DNA of 64,000 nt from Hyphomicrobiales bacterium (GTDB taxonomy: Bacteria; Pseudomonadota; Alphaproteobacteria; Rhizobiales; Rhizobiaceae), in NCBI GenBank assembly GCA_900467185.1, contig UBPA01000003.1:620001-684000 (forward strand), in the 5' to 3' direction. A model generated the notes under the pieces. The model did no database searches, was not told where the DNA came from, and was given only the letters and a program-made list of their open reading frames with translations. The position numbers were made by a program, and so were the translations under genes. Every line of letters begins with the position of its first letter. The first letter of the stretch is position 1. Shown piece by piece: positions 27,286 through 34,511 of this stretch.

Positions 27286-28185
27286 ATGATCACCGTTTTC
27301 GGCTCCATCAATATGGACCTTATCGCCACCACGGCGCGCTTGCCGAAACCGGGCGAAACGGTGACGGGCAACAGCTTCACCACGGCGGCGGGCGGCAAGG
27401 GCGCAAACCAAGCGCTGGCCGCAACCCGCGCCGGCGCTTCCGTGCGCATGGCCGGCGCCGTCGGCTGGGATGCCTTTGCCGAAGCCGCCTTGGGCCTCAT
27501 GAAGGAGGCGGGCACCGACCTGTCGCTGGTCAAGACCGCGAGCGAGCCGACGGGCACGGCGCATATCCTGGTCGGCGGCGATGGCGAAAACGTGATCGTC
27601 GTCGTTGCCAGCGCCAATGGCACCGTCAACGAGGCGGATGCGCTGGCCGCCATCGAAACGATGACGCCGCAGGATACGCTGGTGCTGCAGCTGGAGGTGC
27701 CGCCGGAGGCCGTCGAAGGTGCGCTGATCGCCGCCCGCGAGCGTGGCGTCCGCTCGATCATCAACATCGCGCCTTTGACCGGGCATGCAGCCGCGCTCGG
27801 CCGCATGGCCGATATCGTGGTGGCGAACGAAACCGAATTCGAGCGCCTGGCCGGGCGTGACCGGCTGTCGCCGGACGAACGCCGGTCGGCGATCCGCGCG
27901 CTGAGCGCAGAAACGGGCCAGACGGTCATCGTCACGCTGGGCGCGGACGGCGTCATCGCCATGCACGAGGGTGAAATGTATGCGGCCGCCGGTCTCGTGA
28001 TCGAGCCTGTTGATACCGTCGGCGCAGGCGATACGTTCTGCGGCTATCTCGCAGCCGGGCTCGATGCCGGGTTGCCGTTCGAGACCGCGCTGCGGCGCGC
28101 GGCCGTCGCGGGCTCGCTCGCCTGCCTCAAGCCCGGTGCCCAGCCCGCCATCCCGCTCGCAAGCGCGGTGGATGCTGCCTTTTGA
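27286..28185 (+). CDS. rbsK: Ribokinase (PfkB family)
   Basis: A 299-residue sugar kinase. The N-terminal PfkB signature TAAGGKGANQALAATRAGA (33-51) and the C-terminal signature DTVGAGDTFCGYLAAG with catalytic Asp249 are both intact. The MDLIATTARLPKPGET start fits ribokinase. A GGGAGG site lies 7 bases before the ATG. No ribose transporter or rbsD is adjacent; a nucleoside hydrolase, which would release ribose, is encoded 500 bases downstream on the other strand. Confidence 0.88.
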   Translation: MITVFGSINMDLIATTARLPKPGETVTGNSFTTAAGGKGANQALAATRAGASVRMAGAVGWDAFAEAALGLMKEAGTDLSLVKTASEPTGTAHILVGGDGENVIVVVASANGTVNEADALAAIETMTPQDTLVLQLEVPPEAVEGALIAARERGVRSIINIAPLTGHAAALGRMADIVVANETEFERLAGRDRLSPDERRSAIRALSAETGQTVIVTLGADGVIAMHEGEMYAAAGLVIEPVDTVGAGDTFCGYLAAGLDAGLPFETALRRAAVAGSLACLKPGAQPAIPLASAVDAAF

Positions 28186-28283
28186 GGGAAGTCGTGTGCT
28201 CCTGAGCTCCGGCGGCGCCCGCCTGACCGGAACCAATCTTTGCCCGGGGGCGTTTAGCGATCGGTAGACAAGGAGAACCCGAA

Positions 28284-28604
28284 ATGTCTTTCAATTCCTC
28301 CAGTGAAGATGTCAGCGCGCTTCGCGACGAAGTGGCCCGCCTGACCAAGATCGTATCCTCGCAGAGTGCCCGCGCCTATAGCGACACGCGCGACAAAGCC
28401 GCCGAGGCCTATGATGCGGCAGCGCCCTACGCCAAGAAGGCCGTGGCACAGGTGAAGGCCGAAAGCCGCGCTGTGGCCGATGTCGCCCGCGAACACCCGA
28501 CCGGCATCGCCGGCGTCGTGGTTCTCGCGACGGCGATCGGCGTGGCCGTGGGCTATATCCTCGGTTCATCGAGCGAGCCCGAGCCCCGGTCCTGGTGGCG
28601 TTAA
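28284..28604 (+). CDS. DUF883/ElaB-YqjD-like membrane-anchored protein
   Basis: A 106-residue protein with a coiled-coil-prone, charged N-terminal two thirds and a single C-terminal membrane segment (about 73-94, GIAGVVVLATAIGVAVGYILG). It ends in a short basic tail RSWWR. This layout is that of YqjD/ElaB proteins, which attach to the inner membrane and, in E. coli, to ribosomes in stationary phase. A good AAGGAG ribosome-binding site precedes the ATG. A strong terminator follows. Confidence 0.78.
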   Translation: MSFNSSSEDVSALRDEVARLTKIVSSQSARAYSDTRDKAAEAYDAAAPYAKKAVAQVKAESRAVADVAREHPTGIAGVVVLATAIGVAVGYILGSSSEPEPRSWWR

Positions 28605-28630
28605 GCCTCCGCTCAAGAGTGGAAATTAAG

Positions 28631-28663
28631 AGCCGCGCGTCCGAACAGGGCGCGCGGCTTTTC
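28631..28663. terminator. Intrinsic terminator between the DUF883 gene and the nucleoside hydrolase gene
   Basis: A 9-bp stem AGCCGCGCG/CGCGCGGCT (28631-28639 and 28651-28659) with an 11-base loop is followed by TTTTC. It serves the plus-strand gene; the A-rich upstream side is only modest for the minus strand. Confidence 0.85.
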
Positions 28664-28678
28664 GTTGACCGCTTCTGC

Positions 28679-29623
28679 TCAGAGGCGCGCCAGCCGCTCG
28701 GTCAGAAGATCGAAGAAGCCGTCCGCATCGACGTCCTTCATGACCTTGGCGTTGTGCGGGCGACCCGTCACCTGCCACCAGTCCACGACCGTCATGCCCA
28801 CCGTCAGCTCCGACGTCGTCTCGATCTCGACGTTGCAGTCGCGCCCGGCAAACAGCGCGGGGCGAAGGAGATAGGCAATCACGGTCGGGTCATGCAGCGG
28901 GCCGCCATCGCTGCCGTATTTTTCAATGTCGAAACGCTCGAAGAAATCCAGCATCTCCGCCATGGCGACGGCGGCCGGGCGGCCGATGGCGCGGATGCGA
29001 TCGACGCGGGCTTTGAGCGTCAGCACCTTGTGCGTCACGTCGAGCGGCATCATCACGATCGGCATGCCGGACCTGAAGACGATGTCGGCGGCGTCCGGAT
29101 CGACATAGATGTTGAACTCTGCCGCCGGCGTGATGTTGCCGCCCTCAAAGAAGCCGCCGCCCATCATCACGAGTTCCTTCACCCGTCCCGCGATCTCCGG
29201 CGCCTTCTGCAGTGCCAGGGCGATATTGGTCAGAGCTCCCAGCGTGCAGAGGGTGATGGTGCCCGCGGGCTCGGCGCGCAGCGTCTCAACGATGAAGTCC
29301 ACGGCGTGCTTGTCCTGCAGCGGCATGGTCGGCTCTGCGAGCTCCGTCCCGTCGAGCCCGGTCGAACCATGCACATGCTCGGCGGTCACAAGGGTGCGCA
29401 ACAGGGGCTTTTCGGCACCGGCATAGACCTTGACGTCCGGACGCCCCGAGAGCTCGCAGATGATACGGGCATTGCGGGCAGTGAGGCTGAGCGGCACGTT
29501 GCCGGCGACCGTCGTGATGCCGACGACGTCGAGCGCTTCCGGGCTAGCGAGCGCCAGCATGATGGCGGCCGCGTCGTCCTGTCCGGGGTCCGTGTCGATG
29601 ATGATCTTGGCGGGTGCGGCCAC
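28679..29623 (-). CDS. Nucleoside hydrolase (IunH-like)
   Basis: A 314-residue hydrolase cleaving the N-glycosidic bond of ribonucleosides. The calcium/ribose-binding signature IIIDTDPGQDDAAA is at residues 7-20. VMMGGGFFEGG, AEFNIYVDPDAA and MPLDVTHKVL complete the family pattern. No signal peptide is seen. It is divergent from the hsp20 gene and encoded next to a ribokinase, which is consistent with nucleoside salvage. Confidence 0.92.
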   Translation of the reverse strand: MAAPAKIIIDTDPGQDDAAAIMLALASPEALDVVGITTVAGNVPLSLTARNARIICELSGRPDVKVYAGAEKPLLRTLVTAEHVHGSTGLDGTELAEPTMPLQDKHAVDFIVETLRAEPAGTITLCTLGALTNIALALQKAPEIAGRVKELVMMGGGFFEGGNITPAAEFNIYVDPDAADIVFRSGMPIVMMPLDVTHKVLTLKARVDRIRAIGRPAAVAMAEMLDFFERFDIEKYGSDGGPLHDPTVIAYLLRPALFAGRDCNVEIETTSELTVGMTVVDWWQVTGRPHNAKVMKDVDADGFFDLLTERLARL

Positions 29624-29735
29624 GGCGATATCCTTTTCCTGCTGTCGATATGTCTCTCAATAGAACGATTCCTGCCACGCCGTAAGGCGTCCGATCCCAG
29701 CCGCGATGATTCGCGCGAAGAGAGGTGCGCGGCGG

Positions 29736-29764
29736 CTTGCGCGTCGTTGCGGTCCACCCCATAT
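29736..29764 (+). promoter_or_regulatory. RpoH (sigma-32) type heat-shock promoter for hsp20
   Basis: CTTGCG (29736-29741) and CCCCATAT (29757-29764) are separated by 15 bases. This is close to the heat-shock consensus CTTGAA and CCCCATNT. Transcription would start near 29771 and produce a leader of about 58 bases that contains the thermometer element. Confidence 0.72.
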
Positions 29765-29770
29765 ATCGAG

Positions 29771-29831
29771 CGCGGACGCCGCCTCGCGGGTTCGCGTATC
29801 GGTCGCTTGAGGTTTGCAAGGACGAGATATG
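29771..29831 (+). promoter_or_regulatory. ROSE-type RNA thermometer in the hsp20 leader
   Basis: The 3' hairpin pairs UCGCUUG (29803-29809) with CAAGGA (29817-29822), which contains the Shine-Dalgarno sequence AAGGA. The loop is AGGUUUG. The G of UCGCU has no partner and would bulge opposite the Shine-Dalgarno strand, the hallmark of ROSE elements (UYGCU motif with a labile G). An upstream GC-rich stretch (29770-29800) can form a further stem. At low temperature this would block translation, and heat would open it. The AUG is at 29829, 6 bases after the Shine-Dalgarno sequence. Confidence 0.78.
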
Positions 29832-30257
29832 AGCCGCCTGACGCCCTTTACGAGCCCGCTGATGCTGGGTTTCGACGCCATGGAGAAGACGCTCGAACGC
29901 GTCGCCAAGGGCAATGACGGCTATCCACCCTACAATATCGAGCGTGTGCGCGGCGGGGCGACGGAAGAGCCGGAACGGCTGCGAATCACCCTCGCCGTCG
30001 CCGGCTTTGCCGAGGATGATCTCGACGTGACGATCGAGGAGAACCAGCTCGTCATTCGCGGCCGCCAGAGCGACACGGAAGAGCGCGACTATCTCCATCG
30101 CGGTATCGCGGCGCGTCAGTTCCAGCGCATGTTCGTGCTGGCCGAAGGCATGGAGGTGCTGAAGGCGGAATTGCGCAATGGACTGCTTTCCGTCGATCTC
30201 ATTCGTCCGGAACCTGTTCGTATGGTAAAGAAAATTAACATTTTGGTCTCAGAGTGA
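29829..30257 (+). CDS. Small heat-shock protein, Hsp20/alpha-crystallin family (HspH-like)
   Basis: A 142-residue chaperone that holds unfolding proteins. The alpha-crystallin domain spans about 35-130, with LRITLAVAGFAEDDLDVTIEENQLVIRG split across its first strands and the AELRNGLLSVDL strand containing the conserved G-L. The C-terminal extension is short; the usual I-x-I/V is represented by INILV. The start at 29829 is set by AAGGA and the ROSE hairpin; an in-frame start at 29814 would lie within the hairpin. It is the first gene of a heat-shock unit with DUF1150 downstream. Confidence 0.93.
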   Translation: MSRLTPFTSPLMLGFDAMEKTLERVAKGNDGYPPYNIERVRGGATEEPERLRITLAVAGFAEDDLDVTIEENQLVIRGRQSDTEERDYLHRGIAARQFQRMFVLAEGMEVLKAELRNGLLSVDLIRPEPVRMVKKINILVSE

Positions 30258-30397
30258 TCTCACCGGCAAGGGTGACCTCGTCGGCTGCAAGGCTGGCGAC
30301 CCTGGTTGCGAATTTCGCCAATCCTCGCATGAAAACATAATCTTATGTCGCGTGACCTTTCCGAAGAAAGGCTCGTGCGGCAACGAGGAGAGAGTTC

Positions 30398-30655
30398 ATG
30401 GGATTGAAGCACGTCAGCAGCCATCTGTCGAAAACCGACCTGGCACATCTTGGTGCAGGTGAAGTCGGTTACATCCGGAAAATGCGGTCTGATGAAGTCT
30501 CGCGCTGCTTTCCCGAGGCTCCGAGCATGGAGCCGGGTCTCGACCTCTGGGCCCTCTTCGGCGCCGACGGCACGCCGATCCTCCTCACCGACAACCGCTC
30601 CAGCACCTTCTTCAAGGCTGCCGAAGACGACCTGAAGACGGTCACGCTTCACTGA
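30398..30655 (+). CDS. DUF1150 family protein
   Basis: An 85-residue acidic soluble protein recognisable as DUF1150 by DLAHLGAGEVGYIRKM and LWALFGADGTPILLTDNR, ending AAEDDLKTVTLH. Family members commonly follow hsp20 genes in rhizobia, so a heat-shock or chaperone-related role is inferred, not shown. A GGAGAG ribosome-binding site precedes the ATG. It is 140 bases downstream of hsp20; no terminator is seen between them. Confidence 0.85.
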   Translation: MGLKHVSSHLSKTDLAHLGAGEVGYIRKMRSDEVSRCFPEAPSMEPGLDLWALFGADGTPILLTDNRSSTFFKAAEDDLKTVTLH

Positions 30656-30761
30656 TCGGTCCGGCTCCGCGAGGACGCCGCACCGCAGATGATGCCGTGA
30701 AACCGGCGTCCATACGCTTCCCGCAAAAGTCTTTGCCGTCTTCGCCGCCTTGGGATAACCG

Positions 30762-31661
30762 ATGCGCATGAAAAAGCAGGACATTGCCGCCTATCTGTTT
30801 CTCGCCTTCGCCTGGGGTCTGTCGTTCCTCGTGCTCCTGCACGTGGTCGATGCCTTCGGCTGGGTCGGCGCGGTCACGTTGCGCAGTCTTGTCGCCGGCG
30901 GCACGCTGCTTGCCTTTGCGGGCCTTAGCCGCCGCGCGCTTCATTTCGGCCCGCGGCGATGGCCCTTTGTCATCGTCGGTGCGACGACGGTGGCGGGACA
31001 GCTGATCGGCCTTTCCTACGCAACGCCGCGGATCGGGACGGCGATGGCCGCCATCCTGGTCGCCGCAATCCCGCTCTTCTCCATGGTCATCGCGCATCTC
31101 TGGAAGCTGGAGCGCATGCGTGCGCAAGGGCTGCTGGGGCTCGTGACCGGCACGGTCGGCATCGTCCTGCTGGTCGGCTTTCCCGCCGTGCCCATCACAA
31201 CCGATTTCCTGCTCGGCTGTGCCGCGTCGCTCTTCAGCGCCTTCTGCGCCGCCTTCGGCAGCAATTATGCGAGCCACCGCCTGCGCGGCACCGGTTCGCT
31301 GGAGGTCACGATCGGCGCATTCCTCTCCGGCGGCATCATGACGCTGCCGCTTCTGCTGGCCGTGCCGGTGCCGGGCCTGCCCTCATGGACGGATGTCGGT
31401 GCGCTTCTGGTGCTCGCCTGCGTCATGAGCGCGCTGACCTACGTCACCTATTTCCGCCTCGTCGCCTCCATCGGCGCCACGCGCACCATCAGCGTCGAAT
31501 TCGCCGTGACGGTCGTCGCCGTCCTCGTCGGCGCTGTCGTGCTCGACGAGCCGATCGCGCCCATACAGATCGCCGGCGCCGCCGTCATCATCGCCGGCTG
31601 CGCGCTGGTGCTCGGCCTCGTGCCCTTCGGGCGCAAGCCGAAACTCACGCCCGTCCCTTGA
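30762..31661 (+). CDS. EamA/DMT-family transporter
   Basis: A 299-residue protein with about ten hydrophobic helices arranged as two EamA repeats. The first repeat starts at AAYLFLAFAWGLSFLVL. The second includes FAVTVVAVLVGAVVLDEPIAPIQIAGAAVIIAGCALV, the typical end of DMT exporters. The substrate is unknown. The start may be the first or second ATG (30762 or 30768). It is convergent with trmB. Confidence 0.88.
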   Translation: MRMKKQDIAAYLFLAFAWGLSFLVLLHVVDAFGWVGAVTLRSLVAGGTLLAFAGLSRRALHFGPRRWPFVIVGATTVAGQLIGLSYATPRIGTAMAAILVAAIPLFSMVIAHLWKLERMRAQGLLGLVTGTVGIVLLVGFPAVPITTDFLLGCAASLFSAFCAAFGSNYASHRLRGTGSLEVTIGAFLSGGIMTLPLLLAVPVPGLPSWTDVGALLVLACVMSALTYVTYFRLVASIGATRTISVEFAVTVVAVLVGAVVLDEPIAPIQIAGAAVIIAGCALVLGLVPFGRKPKLTPVP

Positions 31662-31673
31662 GGACCAAACGCC

Positions 31674-32390
31674 TCAGGCGTCCTTGCGCCGGAAGGTGAG
31701 ATAGGCGGAACTGCGTCCCTCGCGCTTCGCCTTCGCCTCGTAGCGCGTGCTCGGCCAGGTGGCGTAAGGCGTCAGCCAGTCGCTGGCATTGCGGGCGGGC
31801 CAGTCGAAGGCCGCGTGATCGCGGCAGTGCAACAGCGTCCAGTTCACATAGGTGTCGATGTCGGAGGCAAAGCAGAACAGCCCGCCGGGCTTCAGCACAC
31901 GGGCAAAGCGATCGAGATTGACGGGGGAGACGAACCGGCGTTTCCAGTGCTTCCGTTTCGGCCAGGGATCGGGATAGAGCAAATCGATCTGGTCGATGCT
32001 GGCCGCCGGCAGCCAGTCGAGAACCTGCGTCGCATCATCGTCATGGAGGCGGATATTGCGCGCGCCGACCTCTTCGATGCGCCCGACCAGCTTTGCCATG
32101 GAGTTGACGAAAGGCTCGACGCCGATGAAGCCGGTTGCGGGCTGCTCGACGGCCCGGTGGACCAGATGCTCGCCGCCGCCAAAGCCGATCTCCATCCGCA
32201 CGCGCTCCACGGCATCCGGGAAGAGGCTCTTCAGATCGTCCGGCGCGGGCGCATCGAGGTCGAGGCGGAACGTCGGCAGGCCGTGTTCCAGCTTCGCTGC
32301 CTGGCTGGCGCGCAGCGGCTTTCCCTTGCGGCGGCCGAAAAAGGCCTCTGTGGCCCGGGCGGGGGACCCGGAGGGGCGCTTGTCTGTCAT
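31674..32390 (-). CDS. trmB: tRNA (guanine(46)-N7)-methyltransferase
   Basis: A 238-residue SAM-dependent enzyme. The SAM site is [15 protein letters not shown] and the catalytic/substrate motif is [16 protein letters not shown]. The start at MTDKRPSG (32390) lies just beyond the metK terminator. It methylates G46 in the variable loop of tRNA. It is downstream of metK, whose product is the methyl donor, but a terminator separates the genes. Confidence 0.95.
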   Translation of the reverse strand: MTDKRPSGSPARATEAFFGRRKGKPLRASQAAKLEHGLPTFRLDLDAPAPDDLKSLFPDAVERVRMEIGFGGGEHLVHRAVEQPATGFIGVEPFVNSMAKLVGRIEEVGARNIRLHDDDATQVLDWLPAASIDQIDLLYPDPWPKRKHWKRRFVSPVNLDRFARVLKPGGLFCFASDIDTYVNWTLLHCRDHAAFDWPARNASDWLTPYATWPSTRYEAKAKREGRSSAYLTFRRKDA

Positions 32391-32403
32391 GCGCTGACGT
32401 CTC

Positions 32404-32439
32404 CAAAAACAAAAACGGATGCCGGCGAGGGCATCCGTT
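32404..32439 (-). terminator. Intrinsic terminator of metK
   Basis: On the minus strand a 10-bp stem AACGGATGCC/GGCATCCGTT is followed by TTTTTGTTTTTGG. It lies 34 bases after the metK stop and just before the trmB start. Confidence 0.88.
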
Positions 32440-32472
32440 CTCTTGTCACACATTCGCGAAAACCGAAACGGC

Positions 32473-33714
32473 TCAGGCGGCTTTCAGCGCATCCTTGAGC
32501 GGCTTGACGAGATCGAGACGTTCCCAGGAGAACGAACCGTCGCGGCCGGCCTTGCGACCGAAATGGCCATAGGCCGATGTCTTGGCGTAGATCGGCTTGT
32601 TCAGGTCGAGATGCCGGCGGATGCCGGAGGGCGAAAGGTCGATCGTCTTGCGGATCGCGGCTTCGACCTCATCTTCGCTGATCTTGCCGGTGCCGTGCAG
32701 ATCGACATAGATCGAGAGCGGCTGGGCGACGCCGATGGCGTAGGAGAGCTGGATCGTGCAGCGGTCCGCGAGACCGGCCGCCACGACATTCTTGGCCAGG
32801 TAGCGGGCGACATAGGCGGCGGAACGATCGACCTTGGTCGTGTCCTTGCCCGAGAAAGCGCCGCCACCATGCGGCGCGGCACCACCATAGGTATCCACGA
32901 TGATCTTGCGGCCCGTGAGGCCTGCATCGCCATCCGGTCCACCGATGACGAACTTGCCGGTGGGGTTGATGTACCAGTTGCAGTCCGCCGCAATCTCGAT
33001 GTCATGCAGGGCTTCGCGGATGTAGGGCTCGACGACGGCGCGCACCTTGGCGGAGTCCCAGCTTTCGTCCAGATGCTGGGTCGACAGGACGATGGAGGCG
33101 ACCTCCTTCGGCTGACCATCGACATAGCGGACCGTGACCTGGCTCTTTGCGTCCGGCCCAAGCTTGCCGGCATCGCCTTCGCCCTTCTTCCGGGCGGCGG
33201 CGAGCAGGTGGAGGATGCGGTGGGAATAGTAGATCGGGGCGGGCATGAGGTCGGCGGTTTCGCGGCAGGCGTAACCGAACATGATGCCCTGGTCGCCGGC
33301 ACCTTCGTCACCCTGCTTGTCGGAGGCGTTATCGACGCCCTGCGCGATATCGGCCGACTGCGAGTGCAGCAGCACGTCGATCTTCGCGGTCTTCCAGTGG
33401 AAGCCGTCCTGCTCGTAGCCGATCTCGCGGATCGCCTTGCGGGCAGCCGTCTTGAACTTGGCCGGGTTGATGACGTCCTTGCCGTTCTTGTCCTTCTTCA
33501 TCAGGCTCGGCGGCAGGCGCACTTCACCGGCGATCACCACGCGGTTCGTGGTCGCCAGCGTTTCACAGGCGATGCGCACGCCCCAGGGATCGACACCCGT
33601 CTTTGCAGCTTCGCGGTAGACCAGATCGACGATCTCGTCCGAAATCCGGTCGCAAACCTTGTCGGGATGACCCTCGGCCACGGACTCGGATGTAAACAGG
33701 TAGTTAGCACGCAT
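32473..33714 (-). CDS. metK: S-adenosylmethionine synthetase
   Basis: A 413-residue enzyme that makes SAM from methionine and ATP. The signatures are complete: [19 protein letters not shown] near the N-terminus, [12 protein letters not shown] in the middle, and [19 protein letters not shown] later. The start [10 protein letters not shown] (33714) is the usual rhizobial N-terminus. Its Shine-Dalgarno sequence GAGGGG overlaps the palindrome GGGACGTCCC. The leader and promoter lie at 33715-33880. An inverted repeat occurs at 33806-33834. Confidence 0.98.
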   Translation of the reverse strand: MRANYLFTSESVAEGHPDKVCDRISDEIVDLVYREAAKTGVDPWGVRIACETLATTNRVVIAGEVRLPPSLMKKDKNGKDVINPAKFKTAARKAIREIGYEQDGFHWKTAKIDVLLHSQSADIAQGVDNASDKQGDEGAGDQGIMFGYACRETADLMPAPIYYSHRILHLLAAARKKGEGDAGKLGPDAKSQVTVRYVDGQPKEVASIVLSTQHLDESWDSAKVRAVVEPYIREALHDIEIAADCNWYINPTGKFVIGGPDGDAGLTGRKIIVDTYGGAAPHGGGAFSGKDTTKVDRSAAYVARYLAKNVVAAGLADRCTIQLSYAIGVAQPLSIYVDLHGTGKISEDEVEAAIRKTIDLSPSGIRRHLDLNKPIYAKTSAYGHFGRKAGRDGSFSWERLDLVKPLKDALKAA

Positions 33715-33805
33715 GCGGGACGTCCCCTCAGTGAAAACAGGCTTCGACGGTGTAGTAAGTATGCCCGTAAAAGACAAGCGCACAAGGACATAAATATATC
33801 TTTAT

Positions 33806-33834
33806 ATGGGCAAATGAGGTTGTTTATTGCCCAT
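33806..33834. repeat. Inverted repeat upstream of metK
   Basis: Perfect 8-base arms ATGGGCAA (33806-33813) and TTGCCCAT (33827-33834) are separated by 13 bases, about 90-120 bases upstream of the metK start. The surroundings are AT-rich. It may be an operator or a leader hairpin; I cannot assign it. Confidence 0.6.
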
Positions 33835-33887
33835 TCATGGCTTGCTGAGGTGCGAACCCGAGCACCGGCCGCATCCTTGCCGGCATA

Positions 33888-33917
33888 AAAAAAGCGGCTC
33901 TGTAAGCCGCTTTTTTC
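33888..33917. terminator. Bidirectional intrinsic terminator between praR and metK
   Basis: An 8-bp stem AAGCGGCT/AGCCGCTT (33892-33899 and 33905-33912) is flanked by A7 on one side and T6 on the other. It ends the praR transcript 20 bases after its stop and insulates metK. Confidence 0.92.
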
Positions 33918-33934
33918 ATAGGAAGCCCGTTGCG

Positions 33935-34360
33935 CTACTCGGATTCGACATCTGCCGCGAGCGCCTTGACCAGATCGACGATCTTACGGCGCACCTTGGG
34001 GTCGCTGATCTTGACGAAGGCGCGGTTCAGCTGGAGGCCTTCGGACGACGACAGGAAGTCGACGACATAGTTCGAACTCGAGGCTTCGGCCATGCCGGAC
34101 GCACCGCTGCCGGACCCGGAGTCGCCGGGCGCATCCTCGAAAAAGAAGGACACCGGGACATTGAGAATGGCGGAGATGTTCTGAAGACGGCTTGCACCGA
34201 CACGGTTGGTACCTTTTTCGTACTTCTGAATTTGCTGGAAGGTGATGCCGAGCGCTTCGCCCAGCTTTTCCTGGCTCATTCCGAGCATTGTCCGACGGAG
34301 CCTGATCCGACTTCCGACATGGATGTCGATCGGATTCGGCTTCTTTTTGTTCTCAATCAT
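33935..34360 (-). CDS. praR: XRE-family regulator PraR/PhrR
   Basis: A 141-residue repressor-type protein. An XRE helix-turn-helix spans about residues 17-72, with GMSQEKLGEALGITFQQIQK covering the recognition region, followed by VGASRLQNIS. A Gly/Ser-rich linker leads to a C-terminal helical part ending VKALAADVESE. Position next to lnt (actA) and metK, plus sequence, match the rhizobial regulator called PhrR (acid-inducible in Sinorhizobium) or PraR (biofilm and attachment control). An inverted repeat CGAAGTA-N11-TACTTCG lies 18-42 bases upstream of the start codon and may be its own operator. Confidence 0.88.
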   Translation of the reverse strand: MIENKKKPNPIDIHVGSRIRLRRTMLGMSQEKLGEALGITFQQIQKYEKGTNRVGASRLQNISAILNVPVSFFFEDAPGDSGSGSGASGMAEASSSNYVVDFLSSSEGLQLNRAFVKISDPKVRRKIVDLVKALAADVESE

Positions 34361-34377
34361 AGCGGGTTCCTATTATT

Positions 34378-34402
34378 CGAAGTACCTTCAGCCCATACTT
34401 CG
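34378..34402. promoter_or_regulatory. Inverted repeat upstream of praR (candidate operator)
   Basis: Seven-base arms CGAAGTA (34378-34384) and TACTTCG (34396-34402) are separated by 11 bases, so half-site centres are 18 bases apart, about two helical turns. Its position just 5' of the praR start suggests autoregulation. Confidence 0.45.
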
Positions 34403-34511
34403 GCCGTTGCAAAGAGCAGACCACATGCCATGCCACGTAGTCCGGGTCATTCCCCTCCGAGCATAGGTGCGTTTGACGGCAGCGACACTATGCAACTTCA
34501 CGCGTTTTGGG

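Noticed and set aside
33715-33880. SAM-II or other known riboswitch ahead of metK
   Set aside because: I could not match conserved bases of a known class by eye, so I report only the repeats and leave the riboswitch question to a covariance search.
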